NCBI GenBank assembly: GCA_001303025.1
Contig: LJNK01000026.1
Location: 1 to 58,508, forward strand
Direction: 5' to 3'
Origin: Deltaproteobacteria bacterium SG8_13
Lineage (GTDB): Bacteria; Desulfobacterota; Desulfobacteria; Desulfobacterales; SG8-13
DNA length: 58,508 nucleotides
The translations under genes and the position numbers were made by a program. Positions within the stretch are counted from its first letter, which is position 1. Each line of letters starts with the position of its first letter. Positions 36,148 through 44,404 of this stretch are shown here, piece by piece. The notes below the pieces were generated by a model. That model saw nothing but the letters and a program-made list of their open reading frames with translations. It was not told the DNA's origin and made no database searches.

Positions 36148-37901
36148 AACGATGGTTTCGCTGGTGGGGGATAGCCGCTTTTGCGGTGTTGGTGGTCCTG
36201 GTGGCCGTCGGGTGGCTGCTGCTGGCCGATCGGATCGTGAAAAATGCGCTCCAGTCCGCCGGAACCCGGGTGGTCGGGGCGCAGGTCGACATCCGCAAGG
36301 CCGATCTTTCCCTGTTTCCGGCGGGACTCACGCTGATCGGCCTGCAGGTGACCAATCCGCAACAGCCCATGCAAAACGCCGTGGAAGCCGAGCGGATTGC
36401 CATGAGTCTGGATGCGCCTGCGCTGCTGCAGCGCAAGATCCTCATCGAGGAATTGACGCTCGAAGGGGTGCGGCTGAATACGCCGCGCAAGAGTTCGGGT
36501 GCGGTGAAAACCGCATCGTCCCGCCGGGATGACGCCGCTGGAAAAAAAGCGGCCCCCTCGGCTTCTGAATCAGACCTGCCGGGTGAACTGCTGTCCGGCG
36601 CATTCATTGTACCGGATGTCGGTGAAATCCTGAAAAACGAGAAGCTGCAGACCCTGGTGCTGGCCGAATCCCTTCGGTCCGAAATCGAAGCGGAAAAACG
36701 CCGGTGGGAGCAGCGTCTGGACGAACTGCCCGACAAAGAAAAGCTGGCGTCCTATCGTAGTCGGATCGACAGGCTGAAAAATGCGCGCAAGGGCGGTCTG
36801 GGGTCGCTGCTGGGTGCCCCGGCAGAGCTGGTGGCCGTCCAAAACGACCTCAAGCGCGATATCGATCGCATCGAGGCATCTCTGGGAGAGTTTGAAAAGC
36901 AGTCGAAATCGTTCGAAAACCAGTTGAACCAATTGACGAAAGCACCGGAGGCCGATCTGCAGCGGTTGACAAGCAAATACAGCCTGTCTCCCGGAGGCCT
37001 GTCCAACATCGGCGGGTTGTTTCTGAAACATCGCCTGCGGGTCTGGATCGAGCGGGCCATTGCCTGGTACCAGCGGCTGCAGCCGCTGGTGTCGCGACCG
37101 GCAGCCGCCGCCAACGGACCCCGAGCCGTCGTTCCGCTGCGCGGTACAGGCGTCAACATCCGCTTTGCCGAGACGACGCCGCAGCCGGATTTGCTGATCC
37201 GGCGGGTCCGGGCCGGCATCGACCTCAAGCAGATGAAGCTTACCGGCGATGTCGAAACCATCACGTCCGACCCCCCGCTTGTCGGCCGGCCGCTGCGATT
37301 CGATTTTGTCGGCAAGGATGCAGCCGCCGCAGGCTCCATTCGCCTCAACGGTCTGCTGGACAGCACCGATCCGCAGCGCAAGCTGGGGAAGGCGCATCTG
37401 CAGATGCAAAACGTCGCCATCGGCCCCAAGAGCCTGTCTGACCGGCCGGAGATGACTGCCCGGCTGCAGTCCGCTGTGGTCGACCTGGACCTGCGCACGG
37501 CCCTTGATGAAGAGCGGATCCACCTGAAGCTCGAAGCCGGCCTCGATGCGGTCCGGTTGTCGGCCGAAAGCAGCAGGGGGGATAGCGGTCTGGCTCGGGC
37601 ACTCAGCGAAGCGCTGGCCGGTGTGCGCCGGATCAACGCTTCCGCTTCGGTAGACGGTACACTGCTTCAGCAGCAGATCCAGCTGACAACCGATCTGGAC
37701 CGGGTGTTGAAGGATGCCGTGACCGATCTTGCCCGCCGGCAGGCAACAGAGCTGACCCAGTCGCTGCGAAAGGGGATCCGGGCCGAGACGAATGCCCCGA
37801 TCAAAGAGACCGGGTTGCAGCTGGACCGGTTCGGCCGGGTCGGGGACGAGTTGTCCGGTCGCCTGGCGCTGGGCGACAACCTGCTCAAGGGACTGCTGTG
37901 A
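36144..37901 (+). CDS. TIGR03545-family protein (AsmA-like envelope protein)
   Basis: A 585-residue protein with one N-terminal transmembrane helix (residues about 9-30). A beta-rich AsmA-like segment follows (V-V-G-A-Q-V-D-I-R-K-A-D-L-S-L-F-P-A-G), then a long charged helical region (about residues 170-280) and a second beta-rich part. It pairs with the TIGR03546 membrane protein. AsmA-like folds in Gram-negative envelopes are often involved in lipid or polymer transport between membranes, so an envelope role is likely. Its specific function is unknown. Confidence 0.78.
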   Translation: MKRWFRWWGIAAFAVLVVLVAVGWLLLADRIVKNALQSAGTRVVGAQVDIRKADLSLFPAGLTLIGLQVTNPQQPMQNAVEAERIAMSLDAPALLQRKILIEELTLEGVRLNTPRKSSGAVKTASSRRDDAAGKKAAPSASESDLPGELLSGAFIVPDVGEILKNEKLQTLVLAESLRSEIEAEKRRWEQRLDELPDKEKLASYRSRIDRLKNARKGGLGSLLGAPAELVAVQNDLKRDIDRIEASLGEFEKQSKSFENQLNQLTKAPEADLQRLTSKYSLSPGGLSNIGGLFLKHRLRVWIERAIAWYQRLQPLVSRPAAAANGPRAVVPLRGTGVNIRFAETTPQPDLLIRRVRAGIDLKQMKLTGDVETITSDPPLVGRPLRFDFVGKDAAAAGSIRLNGLLDSTDPQRKLGKAHLQMQNVAIGPKSLSDRPEMTARLQSAVVDLDLRTALDEERIHLKLEAGLDAVRLSAESSRGDSGLARALSEALAGVRRINASASVDGTLLQQQIQLTTDLDRVLKDAVTDLARRQATELTQSLRKGIRAETNAPIKETGLQLDRFGRVGDELSGRLALGDNLLKGLL

Positions 37902-37972
37902 CCCCATGCGGGATCTTCGGCCCGCCGGTTTGTCTAATCCAGCTGTTTTCTACCCGCCTCTCTCCTGCTCAT

Positions 37973-38872
37973 TTATCGTTTTTTCAGCCGGCGGCGCAGC
38001 CAGGCCAGCCCGAATCGGCCCCGCAGGTTGAACAGTGCCAGAGAAAGCGGCAGGATCCGTGCGGTCATCGGCGTAAGGTAACAGATCCGGATCAGGTCAC
38101 GGTACAGCTCGTGGAAGGACTCGGCCCGTATCGAGATCTGCGGACCGCGACAGTCGAGTCCCCAGCGGTGCGCCAGTTGACCAGCGGCCGCTTCCCCCTC
38201 GCGCATGGTGACCGTTGCGTGGAAAGGTCCATCGGGCAGATACGGCGCTGCGCGGCGGTTTTGCAGGCTTGCGGCCGCTGCCGCCGCCATTGCCAGCCGC
38301 CAGCGCTGCGCGTCGAAGTCGTTGGGGTCCCCGTTTTTCTCAATCGAAAACGTCTCGATGCCGGCGATGATCTCCTCCGCCTGTCTGCAGGCGACAGGAC
38401 ATCCGGAAAAAAAGATCGGCCGTATGTTGTACGGCGCCAGCGATGCGGCAAACAAGGCGATTTCCGGCAGGGGCTTGCCGTCTAGCTTCAGGGCACTGAT
38501 GCGCGATGTGAGGGTATGCGCCAGAAATCCATCTGTCCCGGAAGCGGCGTGCAGTCCCAGAAACAACACCGCTTCGGCGCCTGACGGATTGCCGACGCCG
38601 GGCACCGGCCCCCGCCGATATCCCGAAACGACCCGGCAACGCGGATCGATTCTCTCCGGCAGCAGGTTGTAACCGGTCCGGTGAAAATCCTTCACGGTCA
38701 CCTTCCGGACGCCTTGCTGAAACAAGCTTTTGACAACCGCATCCACGTCCCGGCTCATATCCACGCAGGCCCTCACCCACTGCCGCGTTTTAAAAGAAGA
38801 CCCCGCGTAACTCCAGCACCCGGAGCTGCCCTCGATGTCGGCGACAATCATCACGTTCTTATAACCGGTCAT
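37973..38872 (-). CDS. M55-family metallopeptidase (DppA/D-aminopeptidase-like)
   Basis: A 299-residue protein beginning K-N-V-M-I-V-A-D-I-E-G-S-S-G-C, the metal-binding N-terminus of M55 D-aminopeptidases. G-L-H-A-A-S-G-T-D-G-F-L-A-H-T carries further ligands. Such enzymes release N-terminal D-amino acids from peptides, for example from peptidoglycan fragments. GAGGGTGGT precedes ATG 38872. Its start overlaps the M48 peptidase 3' end by 14 bp, so the two are co-transcribed. The carboxyl-terminal 60 residues are divergent. Confidence 0.82.
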   Translation of the reverse strand: MTGYKNVMIVADIEGSSGCWSYAGSSFKTRQWVRACVDMSRDVDAVVKSLFQQGVRKVTVKDFHRTGYNLLPERIDPRCRVVSGYRRGPVPGVGNPSGAEAVLFLGLHAASGTDGFLAHTLTSRISALKLDGKPLPEIALFAASLAPYNIRPIFFSGCPVACRQAEEIIAGIETFSIEKNGDPNDFDAQRWRLAMAAAAAASLQNRRAAPYLPDGPFHATVTMREGEAAAGQLAHRWGLDCRGPQISIRAESFHELYRDLIRICYLTPMTARILPLSLALFNLRGRFGLAWLRRRLKKR

Positions 38873-40193
38873 ACCACCCTCTTTGCGCCGGTTGAACCGC
38901 GGCACTTCCCGCCCCTGGTGTTACCGTCCCTGTTGGCCCGGTGTGGGAACTTCGCGGGTTTCGCATACCGGTGATGGCCCGGATGCGGTCGAGCACCGGG
39001 GGATGGGAATAATTGAGAAACACATACAGCCGGTGGGGCAGCAGGTTGCTGAGGTTCTGAACCGAGAGCTTTTTCAGCGCATCGCTCATCGAACCGGGAT
39101 CGCCGGTGGTTTCAACGGCAAATCGGTCCGCCTGGTGCTCGTGTCTGCGCGACAGCAGCCGGATCAGCAGGCCGGAAAAAAATTCCGCGGGGGCATAGAG
39201 TAATGCAAAAAAGACCAGTCCGGTGTAAATGGAAGGGGTGTGAACGTAAAACGCCGAATAAAGCCCGGGAGTTTCGATCATCAACGACAGCAGGAAGAAC
39301 ATCACGCCGGACTGCGCAACGCCGGCAGCCAGTGACCACAGGACGTGCTTCATTCGGTAGTGCCCCATTTCGTGCGCCAGCACTGCCACCAATTCGGTCG
39401 TCGAATGTTTCTCCACCAGGGTATCGAACAGCACGATCCGTTTGTTGCGGCCGAATCCGGTGAAAAATGCGTTCGATTTTGCCGAACGGCGGGAGCCGTC
39501 CATGACAAAAACGTTCTCCAGCGGAAACCGGATCGAGCGGGCGTAGGATAAAATGGCGTCGCGCAGCTCTCCGTTTTCCAGGGGGACAAACTTGTTGAAA
39601 AGCGGCATGATCCAGGTCGGTGCCACGAACTGGACGACGAGCATGTAAACGGTGACGGCCAGCCAGCAATACAGCCAGGCCTTTTCTCCGGCATGCTCGA
39701 AAAACAACAGTATGCCGGCCAGCAGCGGGGTGCCGAGCAGCACGGCCAGAAACAGCCCTTTGATCTGGTCCGCAGCGAAGGTACCCCACGTGGTGCGGTT
39801 GAAACCGAAGCGCTGTTCGATGACAAAGGTCCGATAGAGGCGAAGGGGCAGCGATGCGATGGAGATCAGCAATCCGAGTGCGGCGATGAAAAGCAGCCCG
39901 GACGGCACCGGCGCCAGTTCCCAGGAACGCACCCAGCCGTCCAGCAGCGCAAAGCCGCGACCGAACCACATCCCCAGCAGCAAACTGGTTTGCACCAATG
40001 CGGACAGCCAGCCAAACCGGGTATTGACCACCTGGTACTGCTGGGCTTTCCGGTAGCGATGCGGATCGTACCAGCCCGCAAACTCCGGTGGAAGTTCGGG
40101 CCGCATCGATCTCCGGTTGAAGTAGTCCGCCAGAGCGCTGAGCAGCAGCTCACCGACCATGGCGGATACGATGACAACGGCAATCCAGTTCAT
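38859..40193 (-). CDS. M48-family integral membrane metalloprotease (Ste24/CAAX type 1)
   Basis: A 444-residue polytopic zinc protease. It has several helices before the active site, then V-L-A-H-E-M-G-H-Y (HExxH), with the third ligand expected in E-F-F-S-G-L-L or E-H-Q-A-D-R-F-A further on. It is related to Ste24/CaaX proteases and to bacterial membrane-quality proteases. The N-terminal extension V-I-V-S-A-M-V-G-E-L-L-L matches full-length family members rather than HtpX. It overlaps the M55 gene and follows the selenoprotein gene by 162 bp. Substrates are unknown. Confidence 0.88.
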   Translation of the reverse strand: MNWIAVVIVSAMVGELLLSALADYFNRRSMRPELPPEFAGWYDPHRYRKAQQYQVVNTRFGWLSALVQTSLLLGMWFGRGFALLDGWVRSWELAPVPSGLLFIAALGLLISIASLPLRLYRTFVIEQRFGFNRTTWGTFAADQIKGLFLAVLLGTPLLAGILLFFEHAGEKAWLYCWLAVTVYMLVVQFVAPTWIMPLFNKFVPLENGELRDAILSYARSIRFPLENVFVMDGSRRSAKSNAFFTGFGRNKRIVLFDTLVEKHSTTELVAVLAHEMGHYRMKHVLWSLAAGVAQSGVMFFLLSLMIETPGLYSAFYVHTPSIYTGLVFFALLYAPAEFFSGLLIRLLSRRHEHQADRFAVETTGDPGSMSDALKKLSVQNLSNLLPHRLYVFLNYSHPPVLDRIRAITGMRNPRSSHTGPTGTVTPGAGSAAVQPAQRGWYDRL

Positions 40194-40355
40194 TTCTGCA
40201 GATATGTCCGGTTGACAGCGAATATCGAACCGCATTCACGGATCGTCATCACAAATACCAGGACTAGTGCCCGAACGCAAACGGGTAAAGGCTTCGATCG
40301 TCTGATGGGGGCCGTTCTTTCAGGCGACGCTGCCGGCGGGCGGCCACAGGGGATG

Positions 40356-40976
40356 TCATTCGCCGTGGCGGGGTACGGCGTTGTCGAGCAGGAATTTTTC
40401 CAGCACAGCGATGGGTTGCGCACCGACCAGCACCTGCCCGTCCAGCCGAAAGGTCGGCACCGCGGATATCCCCGATCGGCGGCTGCGGTCCCAGTCATCG
40501 TCGACTGCCTGGCTGCAGGCACGGCTTTCGATGACCTCCCGGGCCTTGCGATCTGAAAGGCCGACCGAGCGGGCCACTTCTGCCAGCACTTCGGTGTCGC
40601 CGATGTTTTTCCCGTCGGCAAAATACGCCCGGAACACGGCATGGTGAAACCGTTCCCCGCTCCCCTGATCTTCCGCCCATTTGCCCAGCTCCTGGGCACG
40701 GCGGCTGTTGAAGGTCATGGTTCGTTCTCCAAACGGCAGATCGAGGTCGTTGGCCACCTGCCGCAGATGCGCCACCATTTCCCTGACGTTTACCGGTCTT
40801 CCGGCAAAAAGCTGTTCCAGGGTCTGCCCCTCCGCAGGTGTCTCGGGATGAAGCGGAAAGGCAATCCAGCGGAGTTCGAAATCGTACAGGGTTTGCAGTT
40901 TTTCAATACCGACGGTAATGAAATAGCACCAGGGTCAGATGTAATCGGAGAAGATTTCGAGGACGCGCTTTGTCAT
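40356..40976 (-). CDS. DsbA/FrnE-family thiol oxidoreductase with in-frame UGA (selenoprotein)
   Basis: A 206-residue protein if UGA at 40937-40935 is read as selenocysteine. The N-terminus is M-T-K-R-V-L-E-I-F-S-D-Y-I-Sec-P-W-C, where family members have C-P-W-C as the redox site (Sec14, Cys17). Sequence on both sides of the UGA is continuous FrnE-type thioredoxin fold (R-W-I-A-F-P-L-H-P-E-T-P, then G-I-S-A-V-P-T-F with the cis-Pro). A SECIS-like hairpin follows the UGA. Standard gene calling would stop at the UGA and begin at 40778. ATG 40976 has no Shine-Dalgarno sequence; a terminator-like hairpin lies directly upstream. It probably catalyses thiol-disulfide exchange. Confidence 0.85.
40901..40923 (-). 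promoter_or_regulatory. Predicted bacterial SECIS hairpin
   Basis: On the minus strand a 10-bp stem with one U-U mismatch encloses a GUC triloop at 40913-40911. The loop begins 21 nt after the UGA, within the 16-37 nt window described for bacterial SECIS elements, and has the expected guanosine in the apical loop. The fold was made by eye. Confidence 0.6.
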
Positions 40977-40983
40977 AGGCACA

Positions 40984-41091
40984 AAAAAGTGGGAGGCATG
41001 TGGGGAGCATGCCTCCCTTGAACAGAGGAAAGAGTTAAGGGTTAGGTTGAATACGGTTACCAACTAACACCTTAAGCAGCAGATGCTGCCT
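40984..41091 (-). promoter_or_regulatory. Structured leader with terminator-like hairpin before the selenoprotein gene
   Basis: Three stems follow the inferred start of transcription. First is GCAGC/GCTGC at 41089-41076. Second is an imperfect stem of about 14 bp at 41072-41035 (TTAAGG...CCTTAA with two bulges). Third is a perfect 10-bp stem GGGAGGCATG/CATGCCTCCC (41017-41008 and 41000-40991) followed by ACTTTTTT. The last ends 14 nt before the start codon, like an attenuator. A CTTTCCTC segment (about 41031-41024) could pair with the GGGAGG arm as an antiterminator. Confidence 0.55.
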
Positions 41092-41097
41092 GTCTCT

Positions 41098-41125
41098 ATG
41101 ATAGTACCACCATGTGATATGTCAA
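41098..41125 (-). promoter_or_regulatory. Sigma-70 promoter of the selenoprotein gene
   Basis: TTGACA (41125-41120), 16-bp spacer, TATCAT (41103-41098) on the minus strand, lying between doxX and the leader. Confidence 0.65.
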
Positions 41126-41143
41126 GTCTTTTTTTGAGGGGTG

Positions 41144-41557
41144 CTACTTTTTTTCGAGTTTTACGGAAACGGCGTATTTGCCCGGCCCGGTGTTGATCAG
41201 GCCGACGAAGACCATTCCGAGCCCGAGGGAAAAAAGCATCAGGGTCCGGTAGCCGATACCGAGATAGTTGGCGAAGTAGAATCCGAACAGGATGGCCAAC
41301 AGGACGCAGAAAGCCCGAAAAAAGTAACCCGAAAGCAGGCTCAGTGCTCCCAGCGCCTCGATTAGCAGCACGATCAATCCCAGCACATGCAGAGGAATTC
41401 CGGATTGCAGGTAATTGAGGGTGGTCCCGACACTTTTCCACTGCGGCTGCCCGCGCAGCAGCAACGGAGCTGAGTGGATCAGCAGCATGATCGAAAGGCC
41501 GATACGCACGATCAGCAGGCCGAAACTGATTTTACGTTCCTGGGAGTTGAAGAGCAT
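41144..41557 (-). CDS. DoxX-family membrane protein
   Basis: A 137-residue protein with four hydrophobic helices. The family's L-x-x-R-x-G-L-S-I-M-L-L-I-H-S-A-P-L-L start and L-x-L-I-E-A-L-G-A-L-S-L-L-S-G motif are visible. DoxX proteins are linked to quinone-dependent sulfur or thiol redox reactions and oxidative stress, but no reaction can be assigned here. GGAGG lies 6 nt before the ATG. A promoter with an overlapping inverted repeat lies upstream. The FrnE-like selenoprotein is the next gene on the strand, a possible thiol-redox pair. Confidence 0.82.
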   Translation of the reverse strand: MLFNSQERKISFGLLIVRIGLSIMLLIHSAPLLLRGQPQWKSVGTTLNYLQSGIPLHVLGLIVLLIEALGALSLLSGYFFRAFCVLLAILFGFYFANYLGIGYRTLMLFSLGLGMVFVGLINTGPGKYAVSVKLEKK

Positions 41558-41601
41558 GGAAGGCCTCCGTCAGCCGATGGACCATTAGAAACCAAGAAAG
41601 C

Positions 41602-41641
41602 TACAATATGAAATTGTAAGGGAAATCGGGCGGTAAATCAA
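41602..41641 (-). promoter_or_regulatory. doxX promoter with overlapping inverted repeat
   Basis: TTGATT (41641-41636), 17-bp spacer, TACAAT (41618-41613). The -10 box is one arm of the inverted repeat TACAAT-N5-ATTGTA (41602-41618), placed where a repressor would block polymerase. Confidence 0.55.
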
Positions 41642-41664
41642 TAACGAATCTCCCGCACCGTTCC

Positions 41665-43815
41665 TCAGAGCCGATCGATGAAGTCCCAGACGGCCTGGTG
41701 AACTTTGCCCGCTCCCGGACCGCGGACGATTCCATGGCGGTTGAAGTTCAATACCTGGTAGGACTTGTCCTCGGAGCCGAGGGCCTGAAACACCCGGGCC
41801 GAACCCTTGGGGTGAACCACCGGATCGCCCTGGGCCTGTATGACGAGCGCAGGCACCGTGATGTCCGCCAGCTGGGGTTCCACCGTATCCATCAACCGTT
41901 CCAACTCCCGTACCCCTGAAACCGGGTTGCGGAGATAGTTGATCTCGGGAAATTCAGGGTGGTTTTCCACGAAAGTCATCCGGGCCTCCTCCAGGCGAAC
42001 CCTGGCCATCAACTTGTTCCAGACATCCACGGCCGGAACCAGACGGGTGGAGATATCCTGCAGTCGCATGGGGGGACAGATGGCGAACACCCCGGCCGCC
42101 TCCTGCGTGCGAGCCACCAGATCGAGGGCCAACCCGGCACCGTTGGAAAATCCCCCCACGACCACGCGCCGGCAGGTGTTGCGCATGATGGCATATCCGA
42201 TATCCACCGAAATCGCCCATTGCTGGTATGTGGTTTCGGCCAGATCATCCGGAGAAGTGCCATGGCCTTTGACCCGCGGTGCGTATACCCACAGACCCTT
42301 GCGTCCCAGATAATCGGCCAGTTCCTTGACCTCCAGAGGCGCGGCCATGTAACCGTGGATCAGCACCACACCGACGTCGCGGCTGCGGCCGGGGATCATG
42401 TAGGGCAGGCCCACTTCTTTGGGTTTGGATTCGCCCTCTATGAAATGATCGCGGTAATCCTGCAGAAACTCGTCCCGGGCCCGGGCAGTCAGGCGGGCGA
42501 CGATCTTGCGTTTGAGCCAGAATGACGGCACCCAGGCACTTTTGCGAACGATTCGTTGCAGGTCCTTCAGCGGTTCGACCGCGTTGGCCATGACCTCCAC
42601 CGGATTGTCGATCCGGGCGCGGTGAAAATCGTACGGGGAAGAAAACTTCGAGGGATCCTTGATGAGGCTCTCACCCTCCTGCCGGACGATGCCCTTCTCG
42701 GTGGCCACTGCCAGGAAATCCTTCACCCGGCGGTAGCGGTCATCGGTCAGCAGGGGCAGCTGGTCGAGCTGCAAACTGCGATGCAGGCAGATTTCGGTGT
42801 TTTTTCGAGTTGCTTCGGCGGCATCGTATAGCCGCCTTCGCAGATCGTAGGCTTTGAACCGGCTGCCGGGAAGCGCGCGCACCAGCGATGCGGAAAGGTG
42901 TTCGTGGTTGATGGTGGTCATGTCGTAAATGGCTTTCATATACCGCTGCATGAGCTGCAGCGCCTCTTTGCGCATGCGCATCCGGGACGGTAGCACATCG
43001 TCAAATCGAATCCGGCGGGGCGAGTTGATGTCCTGTTCGATGGGCGAACAATCAAGGCACTCGGAGATTTCGATCGGCTTTCCGAAACGGATGTCGATAT
43101 CCACACCGGCCAGCAGCATGGTCCCTTCGGTCATGAGCTCTTCTATCACGCGCTCCGGGATATCATCCACCAAACGCAGCGCCAGGTCGCTGAGCAGGTT
43201 CTCTTTGACCCGTAGCGGGAAATAGGTCAGGTTCACCGGCACGATGGTTGTGGTGCGCTCGATGACCGGCTCGACATTCTCGATTTCGAACAGTGCCAGC
43301 AGGTGCCGGGCTTCTTCCGGTGCCGTGTGGAGCAGTCTTTTCAATCGCTGACGGTAAAACTCCGTTCGCAGCGCAAGGGTGGCGGCCCCCGTGTGCGGCG
43401 GGTGTTTTCCCCCGGCGTAGGAGATCATGAATCGACCCTTTTCGATAAGTTTTTTGTTTTTGACCATCCGGCCTTCCGGAAACACGATCCAGTTCGCTTC
43501 TCCGGTGAGCAGGGTCTTGACGATCAGGCGGTCTCTTTCCGGGTTGCGCGTGGATACGGCGCCCACCCGTTTGAGGTAGCCACCGAAGGCGCCCTTGAAC
43601 AGCTCGTAACTGGCCAGGGACCAGACCGGAACCCTGGTGAGCTTGAAGATCTCATAGGGCATGAGGAACGTTTCGACGCGGGTGAAGTGGTTGATGACGA
43701 AAATGATCGATCCATCGGGAATGTTTTCCGTGCCGTGGCGCTCGATGTTCGCCTTGGACAGCTCTGATATCGCTTTTACGAAAAGCCCGGTGGTTCGATA
43801 TGCAAAGCGGTTCAT
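41665..43815 (-). CDS. Acyltransferase fused to alpha/beta hydrolase
   Basis: A 716-residue fusion. The N-terminal 230 residues resemble a PlsC-type glycerolipid acyltransferase (N-H-F-T-R-V-E with His43, and V-F-P-E-G-R-M-V-K), but the catalytic HX4D is HX4E. A helical linker (about residues 300-450) follows. The C-terminal third is an alpha/beta hydrolase with nucleophile elbow G-G-F-S-N-G, H-G-Y-M-A-A-P near the oxyanion hole, Asp in A-Q-G-D-P-V-V-H and His in F-N-R-H-G-I. It could remodel acyl groups on lipids by combining transfer and hydrolysis. The full function is unknown. ATG 43815 is preceded by GGGGAA. Confidence 0.8.
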   Translation of the reverse strand: MNRFAYRTTGLFVKAISELSKANIERHGTENIPDGSIIFVINHFTRVETFLMPYEIFKLTRVPVWSLASYELFKGAFGGYLKRVGAVSTRNPERDRLIVKTLLTGEANWIVFPEGRMVKNKKLIEKGRFMISYAGGKHPPHTGAATLALRTEFYRQRLKRLLHTAPEEARHLLALFEIENVEPVIERTTTIVPVNLTYFPLRVKENLLSDLALRLVDDIPERVIEELMTEGTMLLAGVDIDIRFGKPIEISECLDCSPIEQDINSPRRIRFDDVLPSRMRMRKEALQLMQRYMKAIYDMTTINHEHLSASLVRALPGSRFKAYDLRRRLYDAAEATRKNTEICLHRSLQLDQLPLLTDDRYRRVKDFLAVATEKGIVRQEGESLIKDPSKFSSPYDFHRARIDNPVEVMANAVEPLKDLQRIVRKSAWVPSFWLKRKIVARLTARARDEFLQDYRDHFIEGESKPKEVGLPYMIPGRSRDVGVVLIHGYMAAPLEVKELADYLGRKGLWVYAPRVKGHGTSPDDLAETTYQQWAISVDIGYAIMRNTCRRVVVGGFSNGAGLALDLVARTQEAAGVFAICPPMRLQDISTRLVPAVDVWNKLMARVRLEEARMTFVENHPEFPEINYLRNPVSGVRELERLMDTVEPQLADITVPALVIQAQGDPVVHPKGSARVFQALGSEDKSYQVLNFNRHGIVRGPGAGKVHQAVWDFIDRL

Positions 43816-43905
43816 CGAATGTTTCCCCACACTGTCGATATCGCCGTCGCCTGGCGGCCGGCCTTACAGTGCCGGAAACGGCTGCCCGACGAACGGGGTT
43901 TGCGG

Positions 43906-43934
43906 TTGACACGGAACTTTGCTACCCATATGAT
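43906..43934 (+). promoter_or_regulatory. Sigma-70 promoter of the NIL-ferredoxin/mnmA operon
   Basis: Perfect TTGACA (43906-43911), 17-bp spacer and TATGAT (43929-43934), giving a start near 43941, 35 bp before the TTG start codon. Confidence 0.75.
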
Positions 43935-43975
43935 ATTATGCCGATGAAAATTTGTAAATGACCCGGAGGTGTGCG

Positions 43976-44404
43976 TTGTATTCCAGAATATTGCGGCTTC
44001 GATTTCCCAAGACCATCTCGACCCAACCGATCGTCTGTTACCTGACAAAGGACTACGACCTGGTTTTCAACATTCTAAACGCCACCGTGCTGCCGCGCAA
44101 AGAGGGCGTGATGGTAATGGAGTTGTCCGGTTCGAAGAAGAACTTCAAAGACGGTTTGCGCTATCTCAAAGACCAGGGCATACAGGTGGAAAACGCTTCC
44201 CAGGAGGTCAAGCGCGACAAGAACAAGTGCACCCACTGCGGCGCCTGCACGGCCGTTTGCCCCACCGGTGCCCTGGCTGTCGAAAGACCGGAAATGTCCG
44301 TCCGGTTTTCTCAGGAAAAATGCAGCGTCTGCGAATTGTGCGTTCCTGCCTGCCCCACCCGGGCAATGGAGATTCATCCGACCAACCAAGCCTTTTTTGA
44401 ATGA
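43976..44404 (+). CDS. NIL-domain 2x[4Fe-4S] ferredoxin
   Basis: A 142-residue protein with an N-terminal NIL domain (V-C-Y-L-T-K-D-Y-D-L-V-F-N-I-L-N-A, then G-L-R-Y-L-K-D-Q-G-I-Q-V). Two ferredoxin motifs follow, C-T-H-C-G-A-C-T-A-V-C-P and C-S-V-C-E-L-C-V-P-A-C-P. The start is taken as TTG 43976 because GGAGG at 43965-43969 lies 6 nt upstream; an ATG at 43958 lies before that site. NIL-ferredoxins act in sulfur trafficking (methionine or homocysteine synthesis in some anaerobes). Its last 4 bp overlap the start of mnmA, so a role in supplying electrons or sulfur to tRNA thiolation is an attractive inference. Confidence 0.88.
   Translation: MYSRILRLRFPKTISTQPIVCYLTKDYDLVFNILNATVLPRKEGVMVMELSGSKKNFKDGLRYLKDQGIQVENASQEVKRDKNKCTHCGACTAVCPTGALAVERPEMSVRFSQEKCSVCELCVPACPTRAMEIHPTNQAFFE

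Noticed and set aside
36570-37907. 445-codon open frame antisense to the TIGR03545 gene
   Set aside because: No family resemblance and fully overlaps a well-coded gene.
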